From an uncultured Acetatifactor sp. (GTDB lineage Bacteria; Bacillota; Clostridia; Lachnospirales; Lachnospiraceae), in NCBI GenBank assembly GCA_910585015.1, contig CAJUCT010000005.1, positions 1 to 56,104 of the forward strand: a DNA stretch of 56,104 nucleotides. The letters are read 5' to 3'. Position 1 is the first letter of the stretch, and each line of letters starts with the position of its first letter. A model generated the notes under the pieces. It saw only the letters and a list, made by a program, of their open reading frames with translations, was not told the origin of the DNA and ran no database searches. Below, piece by piece: positions 33,573 through 41,767 of this stretch. Both the position numbers and the translations under genes were made by a program.

Positions 33573-35249
33573 TCAGGCAAACGCGTCAAAAGAATAGTCC
33601 GCGCTCATGGGCCGGTTGCTCTGCTCCTCTATCAGTTCCTGCATCACCGTATTCTCTTCCTTGAGTTCTCTGGTCTGGAAGGCACAGTTCACATGATAAC
33701 CCCGTTTCTCCAATCTGCTGTTCAGCAGGTCGATGTGATCCGCGATAAAGTCCAGCATCTCCTCATCCGGCAGATAAAACCGGGTTCCCACTTTGTTATC
33801 CTTCAACTGGACATATATATCCATGGGGCCCAGATTGGCCATGTCCAGATGGAGCAGTGCGCTGACTTCGCCTTCCCGCACCGCCTTCTTATGTCGGTTG
33901 GCATACACATACAATTCCCCGTGAGTGTCCTGATTCGTCATCTTCAACGGCAGCTGCACATAAGAATACATATCATTCAGCTGGTTTAAAAAGTTCAGGT
34001 TCTGGTTCAGGTTCTGAACAGTTTTTCCTATCATACTGTTCTCCTGTCCCGCACTGCCCAAAGCCTCTGACAGGGCTCCCAACTGTCTGCTCAGTCTGTT
34101 GTACACTTCGCCCAGCTTCTCCCTGCTGGTATCCTGGGGACGCAGGGACAACTCCTGCTTCACATACTCCTGTAACTGTTTCTGGAACTCAGGAGATTTT
34201 GCCAACTCCTTAAAGGGCAGAGACCGGCCCTCCGACAATGCCTGGGCCACCTGGCGCAGCAGTATGAAGGATCCTTTCGCCTGGGCCGGCTGCTCTGCCT
34301 GCTCCCTCCCGGTTATCTCCCGGCCCGGCTGGCCCTCCGAGGCATTCTCCTGCGTCTTTATGCCGTCCTGGAGCGACTGGGCTCCTTCTTTGCCTTCTCC
34401 TTTGGGCTGTAGAATCTCCCCGGTCTCCTCCGCAATCACAATCTTTACCTGGCCCTGCTGGGTGTCCTGACTCTCTGCGGGATTTTGCAGGGCATTCGCT
34501 TCTGTGTCCTGCGCAGCCGTCTCCCCGGCCTCAGGAGCGCCCTCCTCCCCCAGCAGAAGCGCCTCCAGCAGCCTGCCAATCTCCTGGTCCAAGCCCTGGC
34601 CGGCCATATCCTGCAGCAGCTGCGGCAGCTGCGCGCTGAGGTCATTTATGCCGCCCATAAGCTGATGGGTCATATTTTTATAGGAAGCCATCTGCTCCAG
34701 GTTCTCCGTATTTACCGGCAGACCCAGCTTGTGCAGATCAATAATATCCATAATCTCCGCATCCGCAAAGGCAGTTACCTCATGGTAGAAATTCTGCAGG
34801 GCCTCCCTGTCGATGGGCATACCCTCCCGCATCAACTGTCCCGTCAGCTGCATAGTGGTATCATTTACCGGCAGGGAAGCCATCTCCACAGCCTTCTGGG
34901 CATTGGCCTCCATCCCCATATTTTCAAAAAGAGGACTCAGAGACAGGCTGCTTCCGTTATTTTTCACCTGGAATAAAATATTTCTGCCCATGGAAAGGGC
35001 CATATTCTGCTCCAGCCTGGCCTGAATTTCCAAGTCGCTTCCCTGAAAGTTCACCAGAAGCTTTAACTCCTCACCGCTCTTTTCCATAATCTGCCCGGAG
35101 AGAACCTGCCCTGGAGCCAGCGCACGTATTTCCCTCTGCAGCATGGCTGCGGAGGGCTCTCGGCCTGTCGTCTGGGTGTTCTGGGCATTTTGCGTGTTCT
35201 GGGCGTCCCCTGTCTGTTTTCCTGCCTGTAGCAAATCCATTATCCACAT
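33573..35249 (-). CDS. ylqG: YlqG-like large hypothetical protein, FliK-type C-terminus
   Basis: A 558-aa hydrophilic protein. The middle (about 230-330) is low-complexity and rich in Gln, Glu and Ala (EAGETAAQDTEANALQNPAE). The C-terminal 150 residues resemble the flagellar hook-length control domain (YVQLPLKMTNQDTHGELYVYA, shown in part, and LHLDMANLGPMDIYVQLKDN). Position between rnhB and ylqH equals that of B. subtilis ylqG. The start at 35249 has AGGGG upstream. Together with YlqH it forms a FliK/FlhB-like pair without any flagellar genes nearby. Confidence 0.82.
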   Translation of the reverse strand: MWIMDLLQAGKQTGDAQNTQNAQNTQTTGREPSAAMLQREIRALAPGQVLSGQIMEKSGEELKLLVNFQGSDLEIQARLEQNMALSMGRNILFQVKNNGSSLSLSPLFENMGMEANAQKAVEMASLPVNDTTMQLTGQLMREGMPIDREALQNFYHEVTAFADAEIMDIIDLHKLGLPVNTENLEQMASYKNMTHQLMGGINDLSAQLPQLLQDMAGQGLDQEIGRLLEALLLGEEGAPEAGETAAQDTEANALQNPAESQDTQQGQVKIVIAEETGEILQPKGEGKEGAQSLQDGIKTQENASEGQPGREITGREQAEQPAQAKGSFILLRQVAQALSEGRSLPFKELAKSPEFQKQLQEYVKQELSLRPQDTSREKLGEVYNRLSRQLGALSEALGSAGQENSMIGKTVQNLNQNLNFLNQLNDMYSYVQLPLKMTNQDTHGELYVYANRHKKAVREGEVSALLHLDMANLGPMDIYVQLKDNKVGTRFYLPDEEMLDFIADHIDLLNSRLEKRGYHVNCAFQTRELKEENTVMQELIEEQSNRPMSADYSFDAFA

Positions 35250-35285
35250 AATGTTTCCCCTATACAATACAATTCCGCTGCTATT

Positions 35286-36041
35286 CTATACGAAGCTATG
35301 TATAAAGCTCTTCCGATGGATGGATGTGGGGCCGTATTTTTTCAGCGCCGCAATATGTTCCTTACTGCCATACCCCTTGTTTCCCGCGAAACCATACTCC
35401 GGAAAAATCTGATCATATTCCCGCATCAGTCTGTCCCTGGTAACTTTGGCAATGATGCTGGCGGCCCCAATGGAGATACTCTTGGCATCTCCCTTGATGA
35501 TAGGCACTTGCCGTATAGACACCTGGGGTATCGTCACCGCATCGTTGAGGAGCAAATCCGGCCGGGGATTCAGCTTACCGACAGCCTCCCTCATGGCCTC
35601 GTAGGTAGCCTGCAAAATATTGATCTCGTCAATCCGCTGGGGAGAGACATATCCTATTCCACAGCAAAGAGCGCATTCCATGATCTTCGTATAAAGTTCT
35701 TCTCTCTTTTTTTCGGACAATTGTTTGGAATCATTAATATATAAAAGATCACAATCCTTGGGCAGTATGACCGCTCCTGCCACAACTGGTCCCGCCAGAG
35801 GGCCCCTGCCCGCCTCGTCGATGCCGCAGATATAGGAATAACTGCCGTAACTGCGCTCATACTCCCACAGTTTTTCCGTCCGCTGTCTCTCCTTTGCCAG
35901 GGACTCCATCCTCTTTCTGGCCGCTTCCACACATTTTTGGACACCGCTTCTGGAATCCCCCTCATACTGTGTTACAAAAGCAGGCAGCTCATTTTCACAA
36001 GCTGCCTGCAACTGTGCCTTCACTTCTCCGATACTGATCAT
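35286..36041 (-). CDS. rnhB: Ribonuclease HII
   Basis: Cuts RNA in RNA-DNA hybrids and single ribonucleotides in DNA. Active-site residues are in YICGIDEAGRGPLAGPVVAG (Asp-Glu) and in LLNDAVTIP (Asp), with GDAKSISIGAASIIAKVTRD further on. An N-terminal extension of about 65 residues is usual for Firmicute RNase HII; total 251 aa. AAGGAG precedes the ATG. It follows a signal peptidase by 12 bp. Confidence 0.96.
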   Translation of the reverse strand: MISIGEVKAQLQAACENELPAFVTQYEGDSRSGVQKCVEAARKRMESLAKERQRTEKLWEYERSYGSYSYICGIDEAGRGPLAGPVVAGAVILPKDCDLLYINDSKQLSEKKREELYTKIMECALCCGIGYVSPQRIDEINILQATYEAMREAVGKLNPRPDLLLNDAVTIPQVSIRQVPIIKGDAKSISIGAASIIAKVTRDRLMREYDQIFPEYGFAGNKGYGSKEHIAALKKYGPTSIHRKSFIHSFV

Positions 36042-36053
36042 ACTCCTGCTCCT

Positions 36054-36608
36054 TTACTGGTGCTTTAATATGCCGAAACTATCGAAGGGCCATATGCGAA
36101 GCCATGCCCTGCCGATTATATCGTCACGCTTGATATTCCCCACCTGCGCAACCCGGCTGTCCGTGCTGTTGTTTCGGTTGTCACCCAACACAAAGTATTC
36201 GTCCTCTCCCAGCGTAATGGGTTCACTGGCCAGCCCAATGTGATCCGCCTGGATTACCTCTTTGCCATAACTCTCAATGAGAACTTCCCCGTTTATATAA
36301 ATCTTTCCCTCCTGATCTATCTGCACCGTCTCCCCGGGCAGACCAATGATCCGCTTGATATAATAGGTCCTCTCCGCATATTTAAACGGAAATACAATGA
36401 TATCAAAGCGTTCCGGGTCATGGAAACGATATGTGATCTTATCCACGATCAAATTATCCTCGTCGTTAAGAGTAGGCTCCATGCTGGCGCCGTTCACCTC
36501 TGTCCTCTGCCCCACAAATGCAATTACCAGATAGGTCAGGCACAGTACTATCAGCAGATAAAGCCCTGTGCTCAATATCTCTCTCAATACTTTTTTCATG
36601 TCACTCAT
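36054..36608 (-). CDS. lepB: Signal peptidase I (first copy)
   Basis: Membrane serine/lysine protease that removes signal peptides. One transmembrane segment (LYLLIVLCLTYLVIAFVG) is followed by the catalytic Ser in NGASMEPTL, the Lys in YYIKRIIGLPGE, and box E GDNRNNSTDSR. It has 184 aa, as in Sip proteins. The spacing to rnhB is 12 bp. A second paralogue lies two genes upstream at 37526. Confidence 0.95.
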   Translation of the reverse strand: MSDMKKVLREILSTGLYLLIVLCLTYLVIAFVGQRTEVNGASMEPTLNDEDNLIVDKITYRFHDPERFDIIVFPFKYAERTYYIKRIIGLPGETVQIDQEGKIYINGEVLIESYGKEVIQADHIGLASEPITLGEDEYFVLGDNRNNSTDSRVAQVGNIKRDDIIGRAWLRIWPFDSFGILKHQ

Positions 36609-36654
36609 CCAACCTTTATATGTATTCTCTCTACATGTAATGCCTTTTTGCAGG

Positions 36655-37509
36655 TCATGTTCCGGTGGGCGCGGGTCTCTCCAACGTGATCCTGCCCAGC
36701 CGGCCGCTGCGGTAATCCTCCATCAGCAAAGACGCTGCTTTCTCCAGATCCAGTTCCTGTCCTCTGCCATAACAGCCCCGGCTTTTTGCAATCTCTGTCA
36801 GCACGGAGGGAGGTTCCCCCGTCCCGCAGATGTCATAGCGCTGGGACAACGTCTGAGGATACAGCTGCTGCAGACAGCGGATCAAGTCACAGGCCAGTTC
36901 GTCCATAATGATCACCTCATCATTCATGGAGCCGATAAATGCCAGCCGCATCCCCACCTGCTGATCTTCAAACTTGGGCCACAGGATGCCGGGGGTATCC
37001 AGCAGCTCCAGTCCCTTGCCCAGGCGGATCCACTGTTTTCCCTTGGTCACTCCTGGCTTATTGCCGGTCCTGGTGCAGGCTTTTCCGGCAAAAGCATTGA
37101 TAAAAGTGGACTTTCCCACATTGGGGATTCCCACCACCATGGCCCGGACAGGCCGGTTCACGATTCCCCGCCTGCGATCCCGCTCAATCTTCTCTTTACA
37201 CGCCTCCTGAACCAGACCCTGAATAGATTTTACGCCGCTGCCCGTCTTTGAATTGATCTCCAGCACATGGGCATTCTGGCTCTCAAAAAAACGAATCCAC
37301 TGCCTGTTATATACCGGGTCCGCCAGATCCGACTTATTCAGCAGCACAATCCGGGACTTTCCTGCCGCCAGCTTATCAATATCAGGATTGCGGCTGCTGA
37401 GAGGGATTCTGGCATCCACCAGTTCTATAATCAGATCTATCAGCTTTATATTTTCCTGCATCATCCGGACTGCTTTGGTCATATGCCCCGGATACCATTG
37501 ATAATTCAT
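36655..37509 (-). CDS. rbgA: Ribosome biogenesis GTPase YlqF (RbgA)
   Basis: Circularly permuted GTPase acting late in 50S assembly. G motifs appear in the order G4 LLNKSDL, G1 VVGIPNVGKSTFINAF, G3 LLDTPGI, with MNYQWYPGHMTKA at the start and a C-terminal RNA-binding domain. Length 284 aa is normal. AAAGGA precedes the ATG. It sits between two signal peptidase genes and downstream of rplS, as in B. subtilis where ylqF follows rplS. Confidence 0.96.
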   Translation of the reverse strand: MNYQWYPGHMTKAVRMMQENIKLIDLIIELVDARIPLSSRNPDIDKLAAGKSRIVLLNKSDLADPVYNRQWIRFFESQNAHVLEINSKTGSGVKSIQGLVQEACKEKIERDRRRGIVNRPVRAMVVGIPNVGKSTFINAFAGKACTRTGNKPGVTKGKQWIRLGKGLELLDTPGILWPKFEDQQVGMRLAFIGSMNDEVIIMDELACDLIRCLQQLYPQTLSQRYDICGTGEPPSVLTEIAKSRGCYGRGQELDLEKAASLLMEDYRSGRLGRITLERPAPTGT

Positions 37510-37525
37510 ATTTCCTTTATCTCCC

Positions 37526-38104
37526 TTAATGTATCAGCCCTAAACCTTCTTCGCCGCTGCCCAGGTGAAGCCATGCCTCCCCGATAATATCCTGCTCTCT
37601 TATGGGGCCGATATTGGCGGATCGGCTGTCCTCGCTGCTGCCCGGATTATCCCCTATACAGAAATACTGCCCCTGCTCCATTGTGAGTTCCACCCCGGCA
37701 ATTCCTGAATCCAAAATCTTTACATCTATCCATGGACTTTTCGTACCGTTGACGTACAACACACCATTCTGAATCAGTACTTTATCCCCCGGTCCGGCCA
37801 CCACACGCTTCACATAGTAGTGCGTATTCGTATTTCCATTGGGCAGAAACACCACCACGTCGCCTGCCTTTGGGGTTGACAGGATATAGCTGAAACGATT
37901 GACATACACTCTCTGCCCGTTATGCAGATCGGGCTCCATTGACGCACCCACTACATTGGTATAGGTACCAAAAAAGTAGGTGAGCACCACTGCGATAAAT
38001 ACAGCCGCCACCATGCCAAACAATACTACAAAAAATTCCCTGACAGCCAGCGGGCTGATCTTTTTCTTCCGCTTGTAAAAGCTCAAACCCTTGTTGTGCG
38101 GCAC
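37526..38104 (-). CDS. lepB: Signal peptidase I (second copy)
   Basis: A 192-aa signal peptidase with a basic N-terminus (FYKRKKKISP), one transmembrane helix, catalytic Ser in VGASMEPDL, Lys in YYVKRVVAGPGD and box E GDNPGSSEDSR. The start is GTG with GGGAGG upstream. It differs clearly from the neighbour at 36054, so the pair is an old duplication rather than a recent one. Confidence 0.93.
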   Translation of the reverse strand: MPHNKGLSFYKRKKKISPLAVREFFVVLFGMVAAVFIAVVLTYFFGTYTNVVGASMEPDLHNGQRVYVNRFSYILSTPKAGDVVVFLPNGNTNTHYYVKRVVAGPGDKVLIQNGVLYVNGTKSPWIDVKILDSGIAGVELTMEQGQYFCIGDNPGSSEDSRSANIGPIREQDIIGEAWLHLGSGEEGLGLIH

Positions 38105-38191
38105 TATCGTTCCTCCCTAAATTAATAATCCCCCCCCGTAAACCCGCAGGCTGTGCCTGTGATTTTGTCCAAACAGCTAACCCTATGTTAT

Positions 38192-38200
38192 AGTATAACA
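38192..38200 (-). promoter_or_regulatory. Candidate extended -10 promoter of the lepB-rbgA-lepB-rnhB operon
   Basis: TGTTATACT on the minus strand is an extended -10 element; no good -35 is present 17 bp upstream. It lies just beyond the rplS terminator and gives a leader of about 80 nt. Confidence 0.5.
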
Positions 38201-38213
38201 CATTCTCTTAGAA

Positions 38214-38246
38214 TAGAAAAGGACAACTACAAAAAAGTAATTGTCC
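38214..38246 (-). terminator. Terminator after rplS
   Basis: GGACAATTAC / GTAGTTGTCC stem with a 6-nt loop, then TTTTCTATTC on the minus strand, 12 bp past the rplS stop. Confidence 0.88.
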
Positions 38247-38258
38247 CATTCCCGCAGA

Positions 38259-38606
38259 TTATCTTACCAACTCTTTAACCTTGGCCTTCTTACCCACACG
38301 ATCTCTCAGGTAGTTCAGCTTGGCACGTCTCACCTTACCTCTTCTGACTACTTCGATCTTCTCTACATTGGGAGAATGCAGCGGCCATGTCTTCTCAACG
38401 CCGATACCGTTGGAAGTCTTCCTCACGGTAAAGGTCTCACGATTGCTCCCGCCCTGTCTCTTCAGGACTACGCCCTCAAACACCTGGATTCTCTCGCGGT
38501 TGCCCTCTTTGATCTTGCCATATACCTTGACGGTATCGCCAACTGCAAAATCATCCACGGCAGCTTTCATCTGTTCTGCTTCAATCTCTCTGATAATATC
38601 GCTCAT
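38259..38606 (-). CDS. rplS: 50S ribosomal protein L19
   Basis: A 115-aa ribosomal protein at the 30S-50S interface. The sequence is clear: FAVGDTVKVYGKIKEGNRER, IQVFEGVVLKRQGG, ETFTVRKTSNGIGVEKTWPL, RRGKVRRAKLNYLRD. I take the ATG at 38606 with AGGAGG six bases upstream rather than the GTG one codon before. It has its own promoter and terminator and so is a separate unit downstream of trmD. Confidence 0.98.
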   Translation of the reverse strand: MSDIIREIEAEQMKAAVDDFAVGDTVKVYGKIKEGNRERIQVFEGVVLKRQGGSNRETFTVRKTSNGIGVEKTWPLHSPNVEKIEVVRRGKVRRAKLNYLRDRVGKKAKVKELVR

Positions 38607-38683
38607 CACGAACCTCCTAAAATATACTTGATGTTCTTAATACATTCCGTAACAGAGGACCATCTCATTTTTGCAACGGTAAG

Positions 38684-38712
38684 ATTTTACCATAGTATCG
38701 GGAATTATGCAA
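38684..38712 (-). promoter_or_regulatory. Promoter of rplS
   Basis: TTGCAT (38707-38712), 17-bp spacer, TAAAAT (38684-38689) on the minus strand, giving a leader of about 70 nt. Confidence 0.8.
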
Positions 38713-38763
38713 GTCCTTTTGCAAAAACTTCGACTGTCCCTTTGACTATCCATCTAAAGCCGG

Positions 38764-40254
38764 TTACTGACTAAGGTGTGAAAAGTAACATTCCAGCCAC
38801 CACATAGGTTCACCGCACAGATACAATCCCAGCTTCTTCTGCAGACCCATGGCGGGAATATTTTCTTCGCTGATCTGGCAGAAAGGAATCTCTCCCCGTC
38901 TCAGATGCCAATTAACCAGCCAACTCTCCAGCGAGGCAGCCAGACCCCGGCGGCGATATGCCTTATCTACATACAGCATTCCCATGCTGCCGTTTTCATG
39001 TATACCGATAAAACCCGTAAGCCGCCTTTCCTCCCCCTGCCCCATATAGATGCCATACATGGCCCCGGCTTGAATGCGCCGCTGCAAGTACGTTTTTTCG
39101 CATTCTTGATATCTTTCTGCCACATAGTTCAGATCCGCCCCATTTAAAGATCTGATATCCCGGTATTCCACCCTCAGGGACTCCTTGCGGGTATAACAGG
39201 CTTGATAGCAGGTTTTCCTGAGTTTCAAACCGTATTGGGCCAGCAGCAAGTCTTTGGCGGACTCCTGGCACACAGCCAGATACATCTGTTCCTGTTCCGG
39301 CAGCCGCTCCGCTTTTAGCTGTACCGGCAGCGGCTCCGCCGCATCCGGGTTTTCCAGATATAATGCGTAATTACACGTGTTTTCTGCGTTTACCAGTATA
39401 TTTTTCCCTTGGCGGCATACAGTGCGGGCCATGCCCCTTGCAAGCAGTTCCATGAGATGAATATATTTGCGCTTTTGCTTTGCCAGATGCAGTATGATCT
39501 CCTGCTGGGCCTGGTACCTGGCATACAAATCCGGCCTGCGCTGCCGGGTGCGCTCCAGAGACTGTTCCAGCCGCCATGCCTCGATCTTTTTATGATTGCC
39601 GGACAAAAGCACCTCCGGCACCGGCCTGCCATGCCATATCTCAGGTCTGGAATACTGCGGATATTCCAGCAGATGATTATGGAAGGATTCTGTCTCCGCA
39701 GACTCCCCATTATGCAGCACCCCGGGCACCAGCCTGGCGACGGCGTCAATCATCACCATGGCGGGCAGTTCCCCTCCGGTCAACACATAATCTCCCAGAG
39801 AAACATAGTCGGTGACAATCTCCTCCAGCACCCGCTCATCAATGCCCTCATAATGTCCGCAGAGAAAAACCAGTTCCTCCTCCTGCGCCAGTTCACGGGC
39901 CATCTCCTGTGTGAAAGTCCTGCCCTGGGGAGTAACATAAATTGTGCGGATTCGCCTTCCGGCCGGACAAGCCGGCAGCACAAATCCGTCCATGTCAGAG
40001 CCTTCCCCCTGGGGCTCCAAACTCCCTGCCGCCACAGATAGATAGGCATCATATACCGGCTGGGCCTGCATCAGCATTCCTGCCCCGCCGCCATATGGGT
40101 AATCATCTACTTTGCCGTGCTTGTCCCGGGTGTACTCACGGATATTCACCATATGAAAAGACAACTGTCCCTTCTCCGCCGCTCTGCCCAGAATGCTATG
40201 ATGCAGTCCCTGCTCCACCATCTCCGGAAACAGCGTCAACACATGGAATTTCAT
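38764..40254 (-). CDS. trmD: tRNA (guanine-N1)-methyltransferase TrmD fused to a GNAT acetyltransferase domain
   Basis: Residues 1-240 are TrmD, which methylates G37 of tRNA. The trefoil-knot SAM site is FLCGHYEGIDERV and SLGDYVLTGGELPAM, with DYPYGGGAGMLMQ and EWRLEQ-type text (KIEAWRLEQSLERTRQRRPDL, in part). TrmD normally stops near 240 aa; this frame continues to 496 aa. A charged linker ends near residue 280, and the last 130 residues look like a GNAT N-acetyltransferase with an acetyl-CoA loop YRRRGLAASLESWL and the closing QKKLGLYLCGEPMWWLE. No stop or frameshift separates the parts. GGAG precedes the ATG. Confidence 0.93.
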   Translation of the reverse strand: MKFHVLTLFPEMVEQGLHHSILGRAAEKGQLSFHMVNIREYTRDKHGKVDDYPYGGGAGMLMQAQPVYDAYLSVAAGSLEPQGEGSDMDGFVLPACPAGRRIRTIYVTPQGRTFTQEMARELAQEEELVFLCGHYEGIDERVLEEIVTDYVSLGDYVLTGGELPAMVMIDAVARLVPGVLHNGESAETESFHNHLLEYPQYSRPEIWHGRPVPEVLLSGNHKKIEAWRLEQSLERTRQRRPDLYARYQAQQEIILHLAKQKRKYIHLMELLARGMARTVCRQGKNILVNAENTCNYALYLENPDAAEPLPVQLKAERLPEQEQMYLAVCQESAKDLLLAQYGLKLRKTCYQACYTRKESLRVEYRDIRSLNGADLNYVAERYQECEKTYLQRRIQAGAMYGIYMGQGEERRLTGFIGIHENGSMGMLYVDKAYRRRGLAASLESWLVNWHLRRGEIPFCQISEENIPAMGLQKKLGLYLCGEPMWWLECYFSHLSQ

Positions 40255-40331
40255 CGTAACTCCTATCTGCCCGACTCAGCGGACGCGTAACTCAAAATAA
40301 AGAATACCGCATTTCAGGCATTCAAGTCTTC

Positions 40332-40838
40332 TCACAAAAGGCCCTCCAGCACATGCACCTTCATCCTGCGTCCCTGCACATCCACATCCAAAACGCACTG
40401 CTTGATGGCGGGCAGCAGCAGTTCTCTCCCGTCCGTCATACGGATTGTGTACACATCATTGGCCCCGGTGGCTATTACATCCTCCAGAACACCGATGAGT
40501 TGATCGGCTTCGTCATATACCTCCACACCGATCAGATCTGCTATAAAGTACTCGTCTCTGTCCAGCTTCACCGCATTGCTCCTGGTCACATACAGCCCCG
40601 CCTGGCGGTATTTCGCCACATCATCCAAGGTGTCGATTCCCTTAAATTTCAGAATTACCATCTGCTTAAAAAACTTTACCCCTTCTATCTCCAGGGTAAT
40701 TTTCTCTCTGCCCGTGTCCAGAATGACTTCCTTCAGCTTTTTAAAACGATTTACATCGTCGGTGGTAGGAAAAACCTTTACTTCTCCCCTCACTCCGTGG
40801 ACAGTGGTGATTACACCCACCTGCAAAACCTCTTCCAT
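40332..40838 (-). CDS. rimM: Ribosome maturation factor RimM
   Basis: Helps assemble the 30S head. The N-terminal domain has VGVITTVHGVRGEVKVFPTT, shown in part, and the PRC-barrel has YFIADLIGVEVYDEADQLIG, then LLLPAIKQCVLDVDVQGRRM. 168 aa is normal. AAAGGA precedes the ATG. It lies upstream of trmD by 77 bp as in B. subtilis. Confidence 0.96.
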   Translation of the reverse strand: MEEVLQVGVITTVHGVRGEVKVFPTTDDVNRFKKLKEVILDTGREKITLEIEGVKFFKQMVILKFKGIDTLDDVAKYRQAGLYVTRSNAVKLDRDEYFIADLIGVEVYDEADQLIGVLEDVIATGANDVYTIRMTDGRELLLPAIKQCVLDVDVQGRRMKVHVLEGLL

Positions 40839-40916
40839 GTATATTCCTTTCTTATTTGTAATTCCTAGGCGATTGCGAAACTCCCTTTCTGGTAAGAGTG
40901 GATGGGCAATGCCTAT

Positions 40917-40988
40917 TGTAGTTCCGCATATTCCCTACAAGCACACTGTCCGGGTGTTCCCTATCCAAAAATATGCTGTTTCGTAGCC
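40917..40988 (-). repeat. Shortened family B repeat between khpA and rimM
   Basis: TAGTTCCGCATATTCCC edge and ATATGCTGTTT edge are present, but the inner stem with its apex is missing, leaving about 30 bp in between. The rest of the 40839-41077 gap has no recognisable feature. Confidence 0.65.
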
Positions 40989-41077
40989 GTATACAAACAT
41001 GGCGAAACATACAAAAATGCATGCTCCGCCAGTCTATTGCTGCCTGTCGGCAGCTAATGTACCCATAAGCCGGTTCC

Positions 41078-41305
41078 CTATACGATCTCAACATCCACAA
41101 TCTTGTTTTCCTTGGAAGATGCCGCCTTTACAACGGACCGTATCGCCTTGGCAATCCTGCCCTGCTTCCCGATCACCTTGCCCATATCGGATGCCGCCAC
41201 GTGAAGCTCAACCACGATATTTCTGCCCTCTGTCTTCTCTGTCACAACAACCTCGTCCGGATGGTCCACCAGGGCTTTTGCAATCACTTCAACCAATTCT
41301 TTCAT
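41078..41305 (-). CDS. khpA: KH-domain RNA-binding protein KhpA (YlqC)
   Basis: A 75-aa single KH domain protein with the GxxG loop VIGKQGRIAKAIR and the N-terminal MKELVEVIAKALVDHPD. It works with KhpB in RNA binding and cell elongation in Firmicutes. The start at 41305 uses GAAAGAGG from the edge of a family A repeat. It lies between rpsP and rimM, as expected. Confidence 0.95.
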   Translation of the reverse strand: MKELVEVIAKALVDHPDEVVVTEKTEGRNIVVELHVAASDMGKVIGKQGRIAKAIRSVVKAASSKENKIVDVEIV

Positions 41306-41395
41306 ACTTCCTCTTTCCTGCATAACGCGGACTGGGCCCGCGTTATTGCGTGAATAAGTTCTTCTCTGCATATCGCAGGCCATGTCTAAGCCAAA
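41306..41395 (-). repeat. Family A intergenic repeat between rpsP and khpA
   Basis: CCTGCATAACGCGG...CCGCGTTATTGCGTGAATAAG, followed by part of a second unit (CTGCATATCGCAGGCC). The second hairpin is lost. The edge provides the khpA Shine-Dalgarno. Confidence 0.75.
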
Positions 41396-41446
41396 CTCTA
41401 AAATACCGCACCAATGTACTTGGTCTGCAGCAGCATAAAGCCTTGA

Positions 41447-41692
41447 TTATTTCTCAATGCCTGCGGCCTTGAAAAGCTTGCCTACTACTTCCGTGGGCTG
41501 GGCGCCGTTTGCCAGCCACTTCTTGGCCAACTCCTCATTGATCTTGAAAGTGCTGGGATCGGTGGAGGGATCATAAGTGCCGATCTCCTCGATAAATCTG
41601 CCGTCTCTGGGAGAACGGGAATCTGCAACAATGATTCTATAAAAAGGTGCCTTCTTCTGTCCCATTCTTCTCAATCTGATCTTAACTGCCAT
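41447..41692 (-). CDS. rpsP: 30S ribosomal protein S16
   Basis: An 81-aa ribosomal protein: MAVKIRLRRMGQKKAPFYRI, VADSRSPRDGRFIEEIGTYDP in part, and WLANGAQPTEVV. CGGAGG precedes the ATG. It sits between ffh and khpA in the usual order. Confidence 0.98.
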   Translation of the reverse strand: MAVKIRLRRMGQKKAPFYRIIVADSRSPRDGRFIEEIGTYDPSTDPSTFKINEELAKKWLANGAQPTEVVGKLFKAAGIEK

Positions 41693-41767
41693 TTTTCTTT
41701 ACCTCCGTAATATGCTTTATTTTATATATGATAAGTACTTAAAAGTACAAATCCGCTCCTGCGCTCC

